Of a DNA stretch of 64,000 nucleotides, positions 32,610-44,639 are shown piece by piece (the stretch's first letter is position 1; each line of letters opens with the position of its first letter). The stretch is from Neoarius graeffei (taxonomy: Eukaryota; Chordata; Actinopteri; Siluriformes; Ariidae): positions 29,855,698 to 29,919,697 of the forward strand of contig NC_083577.1 in the NCBI RefSeq assembly GCF_027579695.1, written 5' to 3'. The translations under genes were made by a program, and so were the position numbers. The notes beneath the pieces were generated by a model that was not told where the DNA came from, did not search any database, and saw nothing but the letters and a program-made list of their open reading frames with translations.

Positions 32610-35600
32610 ATGGCTTCTAATTTTTCAGAGGAGGATTTCTCCTGTCCTGTGTGCCATGAAATCTTCAAGGATCCTGTTGTTCTGCACTGCAGTCACAGTG
32701 TGTGTAAAGAGTGTTTGCAGCAGTTCTGGGAGACCAAAGGATCCAGAGAATGTCCGCTTTGTAGGAGAACGTCATCTATAGATGATCCTCCTATAAACCT
32801 GGCCTTAAAGAACCTGTGTGAGACTTTCTTACAGGAGAGAAGTCAGAGATCTTCATCAGGGTCTGAAACAGTCTGCAGTCTGCACAGTGAGAAACTCAAA
32901 CTCTTCTGTCTGGATCATCAACAGCCGGTGTGTTTGGTGTGTCGAGATTCAGGAAAACACACCAACCACAAATTCTGCCCCATTGATGAGGCAGTAACAG
33001 ACTGTAAGGTAAATAAAACGTACATTTGAACTCATGGGTCACATGTCAACAAATGCTGTTGTTCATAATCATGACAATTACTTTGTAATCAATTTAGTTC
33101 ATCTGAGTTCAAATAATATCTAAAACACAGAGACTCCATGCAGCGTGTTAATTTATTTCAGGAGAAGCTCAAAACTGCACTGAAGCCCCTACAGGAGAAA
33201 CTGAAGATATTTAAAGACTGGAAACTGAAATGGAGTCAGACTGCAGAACACATAAAGGTTAGAATCAATAACATGGGTTTGATATTATAATTATATTTTG
33301 TTTCATTGCACATTCAGTGATGTTTCATTTGATTTTCTCTTCACTGTAGATTCAGGCCCAACACACAGAGCGTCAGATTAAGGAGGAGTTTGAGAAGCTT
33401 CACCAGTTTCTACGAGATGAAGAGGCAGTCAGGATCACTGCACTGAGAGAGGAAGAGGAGCAGAAGAGTCAGATGATGAAGGAGAAGCTTGAGAAGCTGA
33501 GCAAAGATATATTATCTCTTTCAGGCAAAATCAAAGCCATAAAAGTGAAGATGAGAGCTGAAGACATTTCATTCTTAGAAGTGAGGGTCATTTAATCAGT
33601 ATTTATACTGTGAGAAAATAAAACTTCTTTCCATCATCAGAAATGTCACATTTCTGTGGTGTAAAAATGTAAATCATATCCACTGATATTTGCTTTGTTG
33701 TTTTACAGAACTACAAGGCCACAGTGAAAAGGTGAGTGATGTGCTTCCTGTCTCTCTCATTCTCTGTATTTGTGACTCCAAACCCACAGCAACACTGTCT
33801 CCCGAATGTTTTTGCAGAGCCCAGAGCACACTGCAGCATCCAGAGGAGCTTTCAGGAGCACTGATCCATGTGGCAAAACATCTGGCCAACCTGCAGTTCA
33901 GTGTCTGGGAGAAGATGCAGTATACCGTCCAATACAGTAAGACAATGGCTTAGGTTTGGTATTAATATTGGTGGGGTCATAAACCCAATGCCAACCACCA
34001 GTGGTGCCAACTTCAGGTCAACATAATAGAGTCACAATATTTTGCTCTGTTGTGTTCCACCAAAAGAGTATCCATCATCTCTCCAAAGTATAGCCTTTTA
34101 AAATTGAAAGTTCTGAACTGTAATAATTCATGAATAATAATAATAATATGCAGTTCATTGGGCAGCATGGTGGTGTAGTGGTGAGCACTGTTGCTTCACA
34201 GCAAGAAGGTCCTGGGTTCAAGCCCAGCGGCTGGCGGGGGCCTTTCTGTGTGTTGTGTGCATGTTCTCCCCGTGTCTGCGTGGGTTTCCTCCGGGTGCTC
34301 CGGTTTTCCCCCACAGTCCAAAGACATGCAGGTTAGGCTAATTGGTGGCTCTAAATTGACCGTAGGTGTGAATGTGAGTGAGAATGGTTGTTTGTCTCTG
34401 TGTCAGCCCTGTAGAACAGGATAAGCAACTCCAGATAATGGATGCATGGATGCAATTCATTTGATTAATTGCAAATCTTGCATGTGATGATTAATTCATT
34501 CTACCAATTTGCAAATGTGTTTTACAAGCAAATAACGCATTGACTGTCGGGAGGGTGTATGTTCCTTTCCCTCATAAATGGAAGTAAAACACATCCGGAG
34601 CCTTAAACACTGCATTCCATGAGGCTGGCAGGGGCAGTCGGCTCTCTTCTGTGGGATCTTTCACTAGTTTTAGAATGCTAGTTTAAGCTGATGTGTGATT
34701 GATCTAATGGTAAAACAGGACGAGGGCTCGAGAACCTTTTTGATACGTTGAAAGGTTACAATTTTACTTGGCAACAGAATGTATCTGAATTCTGATTGGT
34801 TGTTGTTATATTATTGCCCTTCTGTTGTCTTGAGCCCAGAGTGGAGGGGGGAGGGGGTGGAGGGAGTGACAGGGTTCTACAGAGAAAAGTTTTTGCTCCC
34901 GTTTTCAAATGAAGCCCCTCGAGAACCAATCAGTTCAGCGGATGTGTGTTCTCGGCATGGGACGTTTTCAAAAGAGAGGTGGGAGGAACCAAACGTTTCT
35001 GATCCAGAAGGCGGAGGCTGTTTTGCTTATTACGTGAAAATGTTTGAGAGTGAATATTCATGAGCGAATTTTGCATGCTGTTTCGCCCAGTGGAAACCTA
35101 CAGGAACCATTTGTGTACCGCAATTTTTTTTCCTTCAATCAGAAATATTGGTCGGGACACGCCCATACCGTCCATACCCAATTCTACACCTATGCAGTAA
35201 GACTCTTAATTCTCTGTGTGTGTGTTTTCAGCACCTGTGACTCTGGACCCCAACACTGCTCATCCTGTACTCATTGTATCTGATGATCTGAAAAGTGTGA
35301 GACGCAGCGATGAGGAACAGAAACTTCCTGATAATCCAGAGAGATTTGATGAATATCGGTATATCCTGGGATCTGAGAGCTTTAACTCAGGGACACACTG
35401 CTGGGATGTGGAAGTTGGAGATGGTACAGGGTGGATTGTGGGTGTGATGACAGAACCTGCTCAGAGGAAGGGGGGGATATTCTGCAGAAGTGGAATCTGG
35501 TGTGTGTGGTATTATGCTGAGAAATATTGCGCAGTTTCTACACCATATACAGACACTTTCCTCTCAGTAGCACAGAACCTCCAGAGGATCAGAGTGAAGC

Positions 35601-35767
35601 TGGACTGGGACAGAGGAAAACTGTCATTCTCCGACCCTCTCACTAACAAACACTTACACACTTTCACACACACATTTACTGATAAATTACTGCCAATCCT
35701 CGGTGTTTATGGTTCCATAAAGATCCTCCCACTTGAGTGCTCTGTAAGAGTGAATCAGATCAGTTAG
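32610..35767 (+). CDS. TRIM E3 ubiquitin ligase B (RING, B-box, coiled coil, PRY-SPRY), finTRIM-type
   Basis: Exons 32610-33008, 33162-33257, 33350-33580, 33709-33731, 33818-33936 and 35232-35767 have the same lengths as TRIM A and join in frame to 467 residues. The RING C3HC4 and B-box 2 ligands are all present. The B-box keeps [14 protein letters not shown], where A has [14 protein letters not shown]. The coiled coil (exons 2-3) is almost the same. PRY and SPRY carry [14 protein letters not shown] and VKLDWDRG; differences from A cluster in the SPRY loops ([40 protein letters not shown]). The predicted role is a cytosolic ubiquitin ligase, probably in innate immunity. An ISRE match precedes it. 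Intron 5 has a SINE at the same place as in A, so that SINE predates the duplication. Both copies look functional. Confidence 0.93.
34160..34430 (+). repeat. SINE family 2 in TRIM B intron 5
   Basis: GGGCAGCATGGTGGTGTAGTG starts the head and the box B GGTTCAAGCC follows. It occupies the same position as 12273-12615 in TRIM A, preceded by the same CAGTTCATT. Part of its tail region is deleted relative to A. Confidence 0.85.
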
Positions 35768-35795
35768 CATTGATGTTGTTTTATTCCAGTTCATT

Positions 35796-35801
35796 AATAA
35801 A
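35796..35801 (+). terminator. Polyadenylation signal, TRIM B
   Basis: AATAAA 28 bp past the stop codon, in the same context as after TRIM A. Confidence 0.65.
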
Positions 35802-36234
35802 ATACTGCAGATTAAAAGATTACTGTTCTTTGTGTCAGTCTTTTTTTCCCTCTTTTGGAAACCCTGAAGCACACACTGATTTTTTTTTTTTCAGGTGAAT
35901 CAACTCAAAATATTGACAGAATATCTTGAAATAATGAATTAACTCAAATAATAAGATATCTTAAAATATATTATGATAGCTTTTGAAAGTATGAGGAAGT
36001 CAAAATAATAAGTGAAAGAATGACACTGTCTTGAAATAACAAGGTATTAATGCAAAATAATCACTTAGCATTTAATTAAAATCACCAAAGTGTTTTAAAT
36101 GCAGAATGAGCTGAAAAGATTATTTAATTTTATTGATGTTTTTTTAAATAGTTTTAAATAAATTGAGAATTTGAAAGCTTGTGTCTTTACTGTATTTGTT
36201 AGCATTTGATGTTAATCTTGGATGAAATGTTTAG

Positions 36235-36298
<64 letters not shown>

Positions 36299-37563
36299 GC
36301 AGTGGAGGAGAATTCAAGCTCTAAGTTTCCCTCCATCAGCAGTTTGTGGTTTTGTAAAGATCAGATGCAGTTGTATGTTAATGCTGCATTAGGTGATGAT
36401 TCACAAGTTCAAATCAATTCTGAGTGAAATAAATTCACTTTGTTCATTTTGATATTAAATATTGTTAATCTGCATAATGGAACAATTAAAATATGCACAA
36501 ATAAATACATTTGTAATCTGTGTAATGTTTATTATCAACAGTTAAACTGTTTGTGACATGGACAGTTATATATTTGTACAGATGTGTGCAGTGGTTGTTG
36601 TTATTTCCATGATTAGTATCAGGGATGTGTTCAGTTTAATGTGTGTGTAAGTGATCACTGAGAGGATGTGGAAGAGAGAGAGGCAGGTGAGAGAGTCAGT
36701 CATTAAAGGTATTAAAAGCAACAATTTTCTCAATGTTCTCTATCGTCATTTAACCGCAAGTTATATTTAACTCTCATCCATTATCCCTGGCTGCTGTATC
36801 ATATGGGTTAAAACTAGTGCTGTCAAAAATGTCGCGTTATTAACGCGTTAACTTGACTCAGTTTTAACGGAGATTGAAAGAGAGCGCGCAAAGGGCTGTT
36901 GTTGCGCACAGAGATTCATTCCCCCCCTCAAAGTATAATTTATGTGCTCGCTCAAAACACCTTTCTGCGCTCAATATCGGTCTTCTGTTCGCTCAAAACA
37001 GGTGCCATGCGCTCAATGTTGGTTTTCTGTTCGCGCATAAATGAGTCTCAAATGGCATTCCATACGAGTACCCCTGTAGTTCGAACGGTGAGCAAGACCA
37101 TTCACTTTTTTATGCTGGTAAGAGAATTACAATGGTTTTTCATGTGACAAAAATGTGCGATTAAATTGCGATTAATCGCGAGTTAACTATGACAGTCGCG
37201 ACATTAATCGCGATTAAATATTTTAATCGCTTGACAGCACTAGTTAAAACATGACAAATTCTGTCTCGTCTATAATAAATTAAAATTGAACATTTAGGCC
37301 TAAGTATTTTATTTTTGTCCCATGTCTTCCCACTACAGTGTTCCAACTTTTTTGGAATTGGGGTTGTATTATTATTACTTGATTCTGATTGGTTTACAGT
37401 CTGTTTTTTTCTTTATTACAAACTGTTGTTATGGACCATGACATTACCAGAAGCAATAAATCATTTTAAAACAATATTTTGTGTCAGATGTTGAGTTTTT
37501 TTAGTATGTAACTGTGTAATAAGTGGGATCATGTACAGTGAGCCGATTCTTATTGCTTTATTT
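35802..37563. repeat. TRIM module 3' flank, copy B
   Basis: This is non-coding flank homologous to copy A, with a GT microsatellite (36236-36290) and a hAT insertion at 36815-37242. It ends at TTCTTATTGCTTTATTTTAG (about 37563), where a 5'-truncated gypsy element begins. Confidence 0.8.
36815..37242. mobile_element. hAT-type MITE, 8-bp target duplication
   Basis: The 428-bp element has ends TAGTGCTGTCAAAAATG and TAGTGCTGTCAAGCGATT (right, read inward). GTTAAAAC flanks it at 36807-36814 and 37243-37250, and copy A (about 20080) lacks it. Several ATTAATCGCG-type inverted motifs lie inside each end. Confidence 0.92.
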
Positions 37564-39867
37564 TAGTTCTGGTGGACTATCCAACATGATACCCAGAAAC
37601 AGTGCCTCTCCGCAATATTTCTGCATGCATTATTGCGGAAGCACTCTACTGCCTTATGTCCCAGGTCAGGATTCCGAAAGAAATCCTGACAGACCAAGGC
37701 ACGACATTTAATGTCACGCACACTATGTGAAATGTATGGGTTATTGGGGATTAAGTCTCTCCGCACCAGTGTCTGTCACCCACAAATGAATGGCTTAATG
37801 GAACAGTTTAATCAAACACTAAAAAATATAATCCGGACATTTGTAAGGGAGGATGCACGTAATTGGGATAAATGGCTTGAGCCCCTGTTATTTGCAGTAC
37901 GAGAGGTCCCACAAGCCTCCAGGGGTTTTTCACTGTTTGAATTATGATATGGGCATAAGCAGTGTGGCATTTTGGACATGCTACAGGAAAATTGGGAGGA
38001 TGGTCCTTCACCTAGCAAGAATGAAATTCAGTATGTTCTTGACCTGTGCACAACACTCCACACACTCACGCACCTTACCCACGAGAATTTACGGCAGGCA
38101 CAAAAATGTCAAATCCGGCTGTATGACAGGGGCACACGCCTTAGAGAGTTCACACCGGGGGACAAAATACTCATATTATTGCCCACCTCGAGCTCCAAAT
38201 TAATCGCCAAGTGGCAAGGGCCCTTTGAGGTCACACAGCGAGCCAGGGAAGTCGACTATGAGGTGAAGCGAATGGATAGGTGTGGGGCATTGCAAATTTA
38301 CCACCTCAACCTGTTAAAACGTTGGAAGGAGGAGGTCCCCGTGGTGTTGGCGGCGGTAGTCCCAGAGAAGGTGGAGCGGGGGCTGGAGGTAAAAAAAAGT
38401 AACATCTTGAACCACTCCAGTCCTTTGTGGAGACCACTGCTCACCGGCCCAACTCACAGAGGTGGCCCACTTCCAAAAGGAATTTTCCGACATGTTGTCG
38501 CCCCTTCCCGGTCATACCCACCTCATAGAAAACCACATTGAGATGCCCCAGGGGTGGTTGTGTGTAGCCACCCTTACCGCTTGCCCGAACACAAGAAAAA
38601 GGTGGTTCAGGATGAACTCAAGGCCATGCTCAAAATGGGCATAATGGAGGAGTCCCACAGTGACTGGAGCAGCCCAGTGGTCCTGGTTCCTAAGACCAAT
38701 GGGTCAGTCCGGTTTTGTGTGGACTGTAGAAAAGTCAATGCTGGGTCTAAATTTGACGCATACCCAATGCCTCGCATTGATGAGTTGCTTGATCGGTCAG
38801 GCACTGCTTGCTTTTATTTGACACTGGATCTGACAAAGGGATATTGGCAGATCGCCATGACTCCTCTATCCTGAGAGAAAACGGCCTTTTTCACACCGTT
38901 TGGATTACACCAATTTGGCACTCTCCCTTTTGGGTTATTTGGAGCACCCGCTACATTCCAGCAACTCATGGACAAGGTCCTCCGCCCTCACGCTGCCTAC
39001 GTGGCTGCATATTTCGATGATATAATAATCTACAGCCATGATTGGCCGCGACACCTGGAACATCTGAGGGCCATTCTAAAGTCGCTGAGGCTCGCGGGTC
39101 TCACAGCTAACCTGAAGAAGGGTGCAATTGGGCGGGTGGAAGTATGGTATCTGGGGTTCCATATAGGTCATGGGCAGGTGCGTCCCCAAATTAACAAGAC
39201 TGCAGTGATTGCGGCCTGCCCGAGGCCCAAGACCAAAAAGTGGGTGAGACAGTTTCTGGGGCTGGCTGGCTATTATCATAGGTTTATACCTAATTATTTG
39301 AATGTCACCAGTCGGTTAACCAATCTCACTAAAAAAGGGGCTTCAGATCCGGTCCAGTGGATGGAGCAGTGCCAACAGGCTTTCTTAAGGTAAAAGCTGC
39401 ACTATGTGGGGGGCCACTTTTGCACTCCCCTGACTTCTCTCTCCCCTTTATTTTGTAGACTGATGCATCAGACAGAGGGCTGGGGCCCTTTTGTCCCAGA
39501 AGGTGGAGGGCAAGGAGTGCCCCCTGCTGTACATCAGCTGTAAACTCTTGATGCATGAAAGCAAGTACAGCACCATCAAAAAAAGAGTGTCTTGCCCTCA
39601 AATGGGCGGTCCTCGCCCTCTGATACCACCTGCTGGGGTGCCCTTTCACCCTCTGTTCGGACCGTGCGGCCTGCCAGTGGCTCCACTGCATGAAGGATGC
39701 CAATGCATGGATCACCCATTGGTATCTCACCCTCCAGCCGTTTAAGTTTAGGTGGTCCACAGGCAGGGGGCGCAGATCGTGGTGGTGAACTGCCTGTCCC
39801 GTCGGGGGGGAGGTATAGTCTGCTTCAGGCCGGACGGCTCCCTGGCCGGAGTCGGACGGTGGGGGAA
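37564..39867 (+). pseudogene. Gmr1-like gypsy copy 2, integrase-RT-RNase H
   Basis: A 5'-truncated forward copy. Integrase core fragments (ILTDQGTTF-type region broken, then SLRTSVCHPQMNGLMEQFNQ) come first. The integrase C-terminus follows (38041-38340, KLIAKWQGPFEVTQRAREVD), then RT (38554-38874, RPYRLPEHKK-type; 38968-39393, YFDDIIIYS with Phe in the usual YLDD box) and RNase H remnants (39400-39800). Multiple frameshifts and a stop after IAMTPLS make it inactive. The integrase-before-RT order matches copies 1 and 3. It is more diverged than either. Confidence 0.82.
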
Positions 39868-40037
39868 TGTGGCAATGGGGGCGTGGCCAAGAGGCAGTTT
39901 GTGAATGGAGGGTGGGGTCGGGGAAGGTACGTGGCTAAGTTATTACACCTGGTGTCAATTAATGTGTGTGTATGTTTGTTGCAGAGATCAAGCATAAAAG
40001 GAGGGGGAGAGCAGAGAAGAGCTGACTCCCGACCAAA

Positions 40038-40130
<93 letters not shown>

Positions 40131-40233
40131 GCACATGAGTGAAGCTGAAAAGCTGACAGAAATAAAGTTTGCAAGAACTTCAGTACCCGCCTGTCATGCT
40201 TATGTACTCCACCCACATCAGAGATTCACGACA
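39868..40233 (+). mobile_element. 3' LTR of gypsy copy 2 with GT/GA microsatellite
   Basis: It starts TGTGGCAATGGGGGCG after a GGTGGGGGAA purine tract and ends near CACGACA at 40233. It includes a TATA-like CATAAAAGG and an AATAAA signal. A GT then GA run (40041-40125) has expanded in the R/U5-like part. The next base begins Sushi-like RT sequence. Confidence 0.7.
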
Positions 40234-40975
40234 GTCCCCTATAATCAATACATGGTCTGAGACCACCACCCCATTTCTGCACAAAGAAGAAGACCACAGA
40301 GGCTGGAGATTTGGAAGGATGGATGTAACCCTGCTTGAGGGCTTCTTGAATGTCTTCTTCCATAGCCGTGTGCAGAAGATTCTTAAGAAACAGACAATTT
40401 CTTGATCTGCTCTCTCTACTTGGCCATTCGACTGGGGATGGTATCCGGACATGAGGCTCACTGATACCCCTAATCTCTCCATGAAGCATGTCCAAAAGCG
40501 TGAGATAAACTGAGAGCCATGGTCACTGACTATGTCCTTGGGGAGATCATAATATCTGAATACATGCTGGAATAGTAGTTCAGCTGTTTGGGATGCTGTG
40601 GGGATACCAGGGAATAGAATAAGCTTAAGAGCTTTAGAGAAGCCGTTGATGGTTACCATTATAGTGGTATTGCCTTGAGAGGAAGAGAGGTCAGAGATGA
40701 AATCGATGGCTATGTGGGACCAAGGTCTTTGAGGCACAGGGAGAGGGCAGACCTTACTGGCTGGAGGGGTTCTAGGAACCTTAGCTTGGGCACAGACAGA
40801 GCATGAGGCGATGTACTGATTAATTTCAGTAAGCATGTTTTCCCACCAGTACTTGTTTCTCAGCATGAGATGAGTTCACTGACTGCTAGGGTGTCCTGTG
40901 GCAGGAGAAGCATGAGCCCAAGTGATGAGTCTGCCTCTAAAATGTTTTGGCACATATAGTAGACCAGGTGGGGGA
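40234..40975 (-). pseudogene. Sushi-like gypsy, integrase fused to an RT start
   Basis: The reverse strand reads integrase from the zinc-binding tail (CSVCAQAKVPRTPPA) through the core ([33 protein letters not shown] with the catalytic Glu). It then jumps at about 40367 into the RT start ([29 protein letters not shown]). The identical junction at 21846 shows this rearranged form was present before the two loci were made, or was copied between them. The integrase core is mostly open. Confidence 0.78.
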
Positions 40976-42655
40976 TTGTTGGGGGGAGTCTGAGGTTGTG
41001 AGTTCCTTATTTCCTTGTCTAGGTCCCAGGTGATAGATTGTAGGAAGCACCAGGGTGGGAGAATGGGGTGGGTGACAGAATCTTGGTATGACGGAGCAAA
41101 GACTCGAGATAGGGCTTCAGCTTTAGTGTTCTTGGAGCCTGGATGGAATGAAATGGTGAAGTCGATGTGTGAAGAAGAAAGCCCACCTGGCCTGGCAAGG
41201 GTTTAACCTCTTAGCTTTCTGGAGATACTCCAAGTTCTTGTGGACCGTGAAGAAGACAAATGGGTGCATGGCTCCCCCTAACCAGTGTCGCCACTCCTCA
41301 AGGGCTAGCTTTATGGTGAACAGTTCTATGAAACACCGTAATTTCTTTCAGCAGAAGGGAGTCTCCTTGAAAAGAAAGCTACTGGATGGAGTGTCTGTTT
41401 CTCCCCAAAACGTTGTGACAGTACTGCCCCTACTTCCATAGCAGATGCAGCTACCTCTCGGGTGAAAGGTTTTGACGGATCAGGATGCTGTAATACTGGA
41501 GAAGAGGTGAAGGCTTGTTTCAGATGGTTAAAGGCTTCTTCATCTGTGGGATTCCACTTGAGGCGCTTAGTAGAGCTGTCAAGGGAGCGGCGATTGTGCT
41601 GAAACCCCTAATAAAACAGCGATAGAAGTTCACAAAAGCCCAAGAAATGTTGAAGGTCCCTTATGGATGTGGGTGTGGGCCAAGAAGTGACCACAGAGAC
41701 CTTAGATGAGTCCATGCTAACTCATTAAGCACTGATAATGTATCCGAAGAAGGAGATGCATTTCTGATGGAACTCAAACTTCTCTGCTTTGATGTTGAGG
41801 TGGTTCTGAAGCAGGCATTGGAGAACTGCTCTCACATGATCCTTATGACTTCCCTCGTCTGGGGAGTAGATGAGAATTTCATCTATGTAGGTGATGGCAT
41901 ACTTGTCGAGCATGTCCTGTAGCACATCATTAATCAGGCATTAGAACACGCTAGGCACCGAAGAAAGGCCATACAGCATTACACGGTACTCAAAATTACC
42001 GGCAGTAGTGCTGAAGGCAGTTTTCCACTAATCAGCCTTTTTTAAATCCTGATTAGGTTATAGGCACTGCGTAAGTCGACTTTTGAGAAGATCTTGTTGA
42101 TCTGAGTTGCTCCAGGGTTGCAGGAAAAAGAGGAAGTGGATATGGGTACTTGAATGACACCTGATTAAGTCCCCTATAATCAATACATGGTCTGAGACCA
42201 CCACCCTGTTTCTCTACAAAGAAGAAGACCGCAGAGCTTGGAGATTTGGAAGGATGGATGTAACCCTGTTTGAGGGCTTCTTGAATGTATTCTTCCATAG
42301 CTGCCTGCTCCTTTTAGGAGAGTGGGTATATACATCCCCCTGGTGGTGATGTGCCTGGCAGTAAGTCTAGTGCACAGTCATTGGGCCGATGAGATGGTAG
42401 CTCACAAGCCTTTCCCTTGCTGAATACCTCCTTGAGGTCCAAATAACACTCAGGGACATTGTCTAGAGAATCTGGCTGCGGGCTCTCCACAGAGGTGGAT
42501 GAGATGTTGACTTGTGGGTGAGAGATGCAACTTTGAAAGCATGCAGATGACTACTGGAGAATTTCCTTATTCTGCCATGAGATCAAGGGGTCATGAAGCT
42601 GGAGCCAAGGATAACCGAGAATGATGTTGTGACTTACAGTAGTGGTGATGTAAAA
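40976..42655 (-). pseudogene. Sushi-like gypsy, reverse transcriptase and RNase H
   Basis: Reverse-strand pieces include the RT start (42053-42298, [20 protein letters not shown] and CIDYRGLNQ) and the catalytic region (41725-41925, [16 protein letters not shown], where YIDE replaces YIDD or YVDD). Diverged RNase H and connection follow on to 40976. The order is RT then RNase H then integrase, the usual Ty3/gypsy order, unlike the Gmr1-like copies. Stops and frameshifts abound. Confidence 0.72.
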
Positions 42656-43090
42656 TCAGATGAACTCTGAGTGCAGTGCGCCCACTTGGATGTGAATGGG
42701 GGTTGTACCCATGGTGACAAAACCCTCTCCTCTGGGTCGTCCATCAATGGTTCGAATGCTGAGTGTACTTTGAAGAGGGGTTGTTGGCAGGTTGAACTTA
42801 TGAGCAACTGAGCTGCTGATAAAGTTGGCCCCTGCCCCTGAATCAATAAAAGCAGAAAGGATGTGTGTGGAATTTGCCAACTTTAACAACACTGGAACCT
42901 TGAATAATTTGGAATGGAATTTCCTTACTGGACTCGCATTGTGTGCTGGACCTTCTATGGGAGTTGCACAGGATGGATGGATGGGACAATGGTTGAGCTG
43001 GTATTTGGCGCTCCCGCAGTAAAAGCACAAACCTTCCTTCTTCCTCCTTAGATGCTCAGTACATGTAAACCAGGTGCGTGACACTTCCAT
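42656..43090 (-). pseudogene. Sushi-like gypsy, zinc knuckle and protease
   Basis: A 144-residue reverse frame holds CFYCGSAKYQLNHCP, a knuckle of C-x2-C-x?-H-x?-C type, and an aspartic-protease segment AFIDSGAGANFIS (DSG active-site triad). This is the gag end and protease of a Sushi-like element. The frame stays open over this stretch. Confidence 0.75.
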
Positions 43091-43811
43091 GGATGCACTG
43101 TCGTCAGAAGTTTGGACCAGTTTAACACTCTCCTGAATGGTGGGTCAGTGGGTCCACAGATGATCTAGACAAATGGCTAGGCCGATGAGGGAGTCCAGAG
43201 TGCATTGTTCATCTCTGCAGGCAAGCTTGCTTAGAATCTCAGGACGCGGACCTTGGCTAAGAGTATGATCATTCCACACACTGGCTGCCACTAGTGTTCT
43301 GAAATCTCGGGCTTACTCAGCCATGCTTCTGGAAGCTTGTGAAATGGTGAGTAAACTTTTACCTACTTCAATTCCTTCTGGTTCATGATCGAATACTCTC
43401 TTGAACTGAGAGAGGAAATGCTCATAGGACTTAGTCTGTTCACCGCCCTGATTCCAAACTGTGCTGGCCCATCGGAGTGCTTTACAAGTGAGGAAATGAA
43501 GGAACTTCGCAATCTTGTGCTCTTCAGCCAGGTTAGGCATAGTAGCGAAATACATGGAACATTGAAGCAAGAAACCTTTGCAAGGAAGAGCGTCTCCTGT
43601 GAACCTTTCCAGAACAGGAAGTTGCAGCGCTGGGCTTGTGGAAGACTCAGGACATGTTAAGAGGGCCTGTGACATCACAGTAGCTAGTTACACCGTATGA
43701 GTGTTGAGGTCTGCTAGCATCTGCTGATGTTCTCCCAGTAGGCATCCCTGGGCATTAACAGCCATCTGCTTCACCTTTTCCCCTACATCCATAATGGCGA
43801 AGTATCCTGTC
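43091..43811 (-). pseudogene. Sushi-like gypsy, gag
   Basis: The reverse frame at 43313-43678 gives LERFTGDALPCKGFLLQCSM, then KFLHFLTCKALRWASTVWNQ, typical of Sushi/Ty3 capsid (LP.P..F.G....F..Q, AL.WA). A start-proximal piece (MDVGEKVKQMAVNAQG) lies at 43700-43797, separated by a stop. Confidence 0.72.
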
Positions 43812-44216
43812 AGAGTGCAGGCACTTACGGATGTATGTGCAGAAGAGAGCGGGATGCAAACAGTAAACAAAGCCAAGACGAGAGACTGAAATTGGGGTCG
43901 GTAAACTAGCATGGGTCGGGCGATCGGCAAACAATGTAGTAGAGGAAAGACAAAGAGCAAAAACATGAGAGAATAAGCAAAAGTCAGAAATACGAAAGGC
44001 AATCAGAAAGATGTAAGGCTTGGTATGAACTGAGGGAGCAGAATGATACTTCAAACTGGAGTAGTATGACAGAGTGGCTTAAGTAGGGAGAGATGTGATT
44101 AGGAAGATGTGTGACAGCTGTGAACAGTAATGGGGAGACAGAGGGTGCTGTGAGTCTTGGGGATTGTAGTTCTGGGAGTCCATATTTGTAGTCAGAGCGT
44201 AATCAGCAGGTTTACT
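43812..44216 (-). mobile_element. Probable 5' LTR or leader of the Sushi-like element
   Basis: Read on the reverse strand it begins TGTCAGTAAACCTGCTG, has a CTACTTAAG TATA-like box, and ends CTGCACTCTGACA just before the gag ATG. TG...CA ends fit an LTR, but no second copy is in the window to confirm it. Confidence 0.45.
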
Positions 44217-44222
44217 GACAGA

Positions 44223-44281
44223 GCTGAAAAGATTATTTACTTCACCCCAATTACAAGCAAGAAACAGTATATATGGTTAAT
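44223..44281. mobile_element. piggyBac MITE, left fragment, cut by gypsy copy 3
   Basis: TTTACTTCACC.CAATTACAAGCAA and CAGTATATATGGTTAAT match 7080-7125 of the MITE at 6964. The last five bases, TTAAT, are duplicated at 49220. The left terminus of this MITE copy is missing. Confidence 0.8.
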
Positions 44282-44639
44282 TGTGGCAGCAGGGGTGTGG
44301 TCAAACATCGGTCTGTGACAGGAGGGCGGAGTCAGGGAAGGTAAGTGGCAGAATCACTACACCTGTTGGCAATTAAGCTGTGTTTGTGTGTCTTCCCAGT
44401 GACCGCGCCCTACTTAAGGAGGGAGAACGAGAACAGAGGAGACTCTCCCCCGAACGAGATGCCAGTTGTGTGTGTGCGTGCACGTCTATGTTTATATGTT
44501 AGACTGAAAAGTGTAACAATAAAAAACGCTGTACGAACCTGCACTCTGTCTTGCTGTCTTCCTGTGCTCCGCCCCTGTGTAAAGAACCTCTACAGTGGTG
44601 CCGGAACCCGGGACAATTTCGGGAGCGCAGAACAGCCCC

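Noticed and set aside
39825-40216. Reverse frames with SLSLSL and THTHTH runs
   Set aside because: Artefacts of the GT/GA microsatellite in the gypsy copy 2 LTR.
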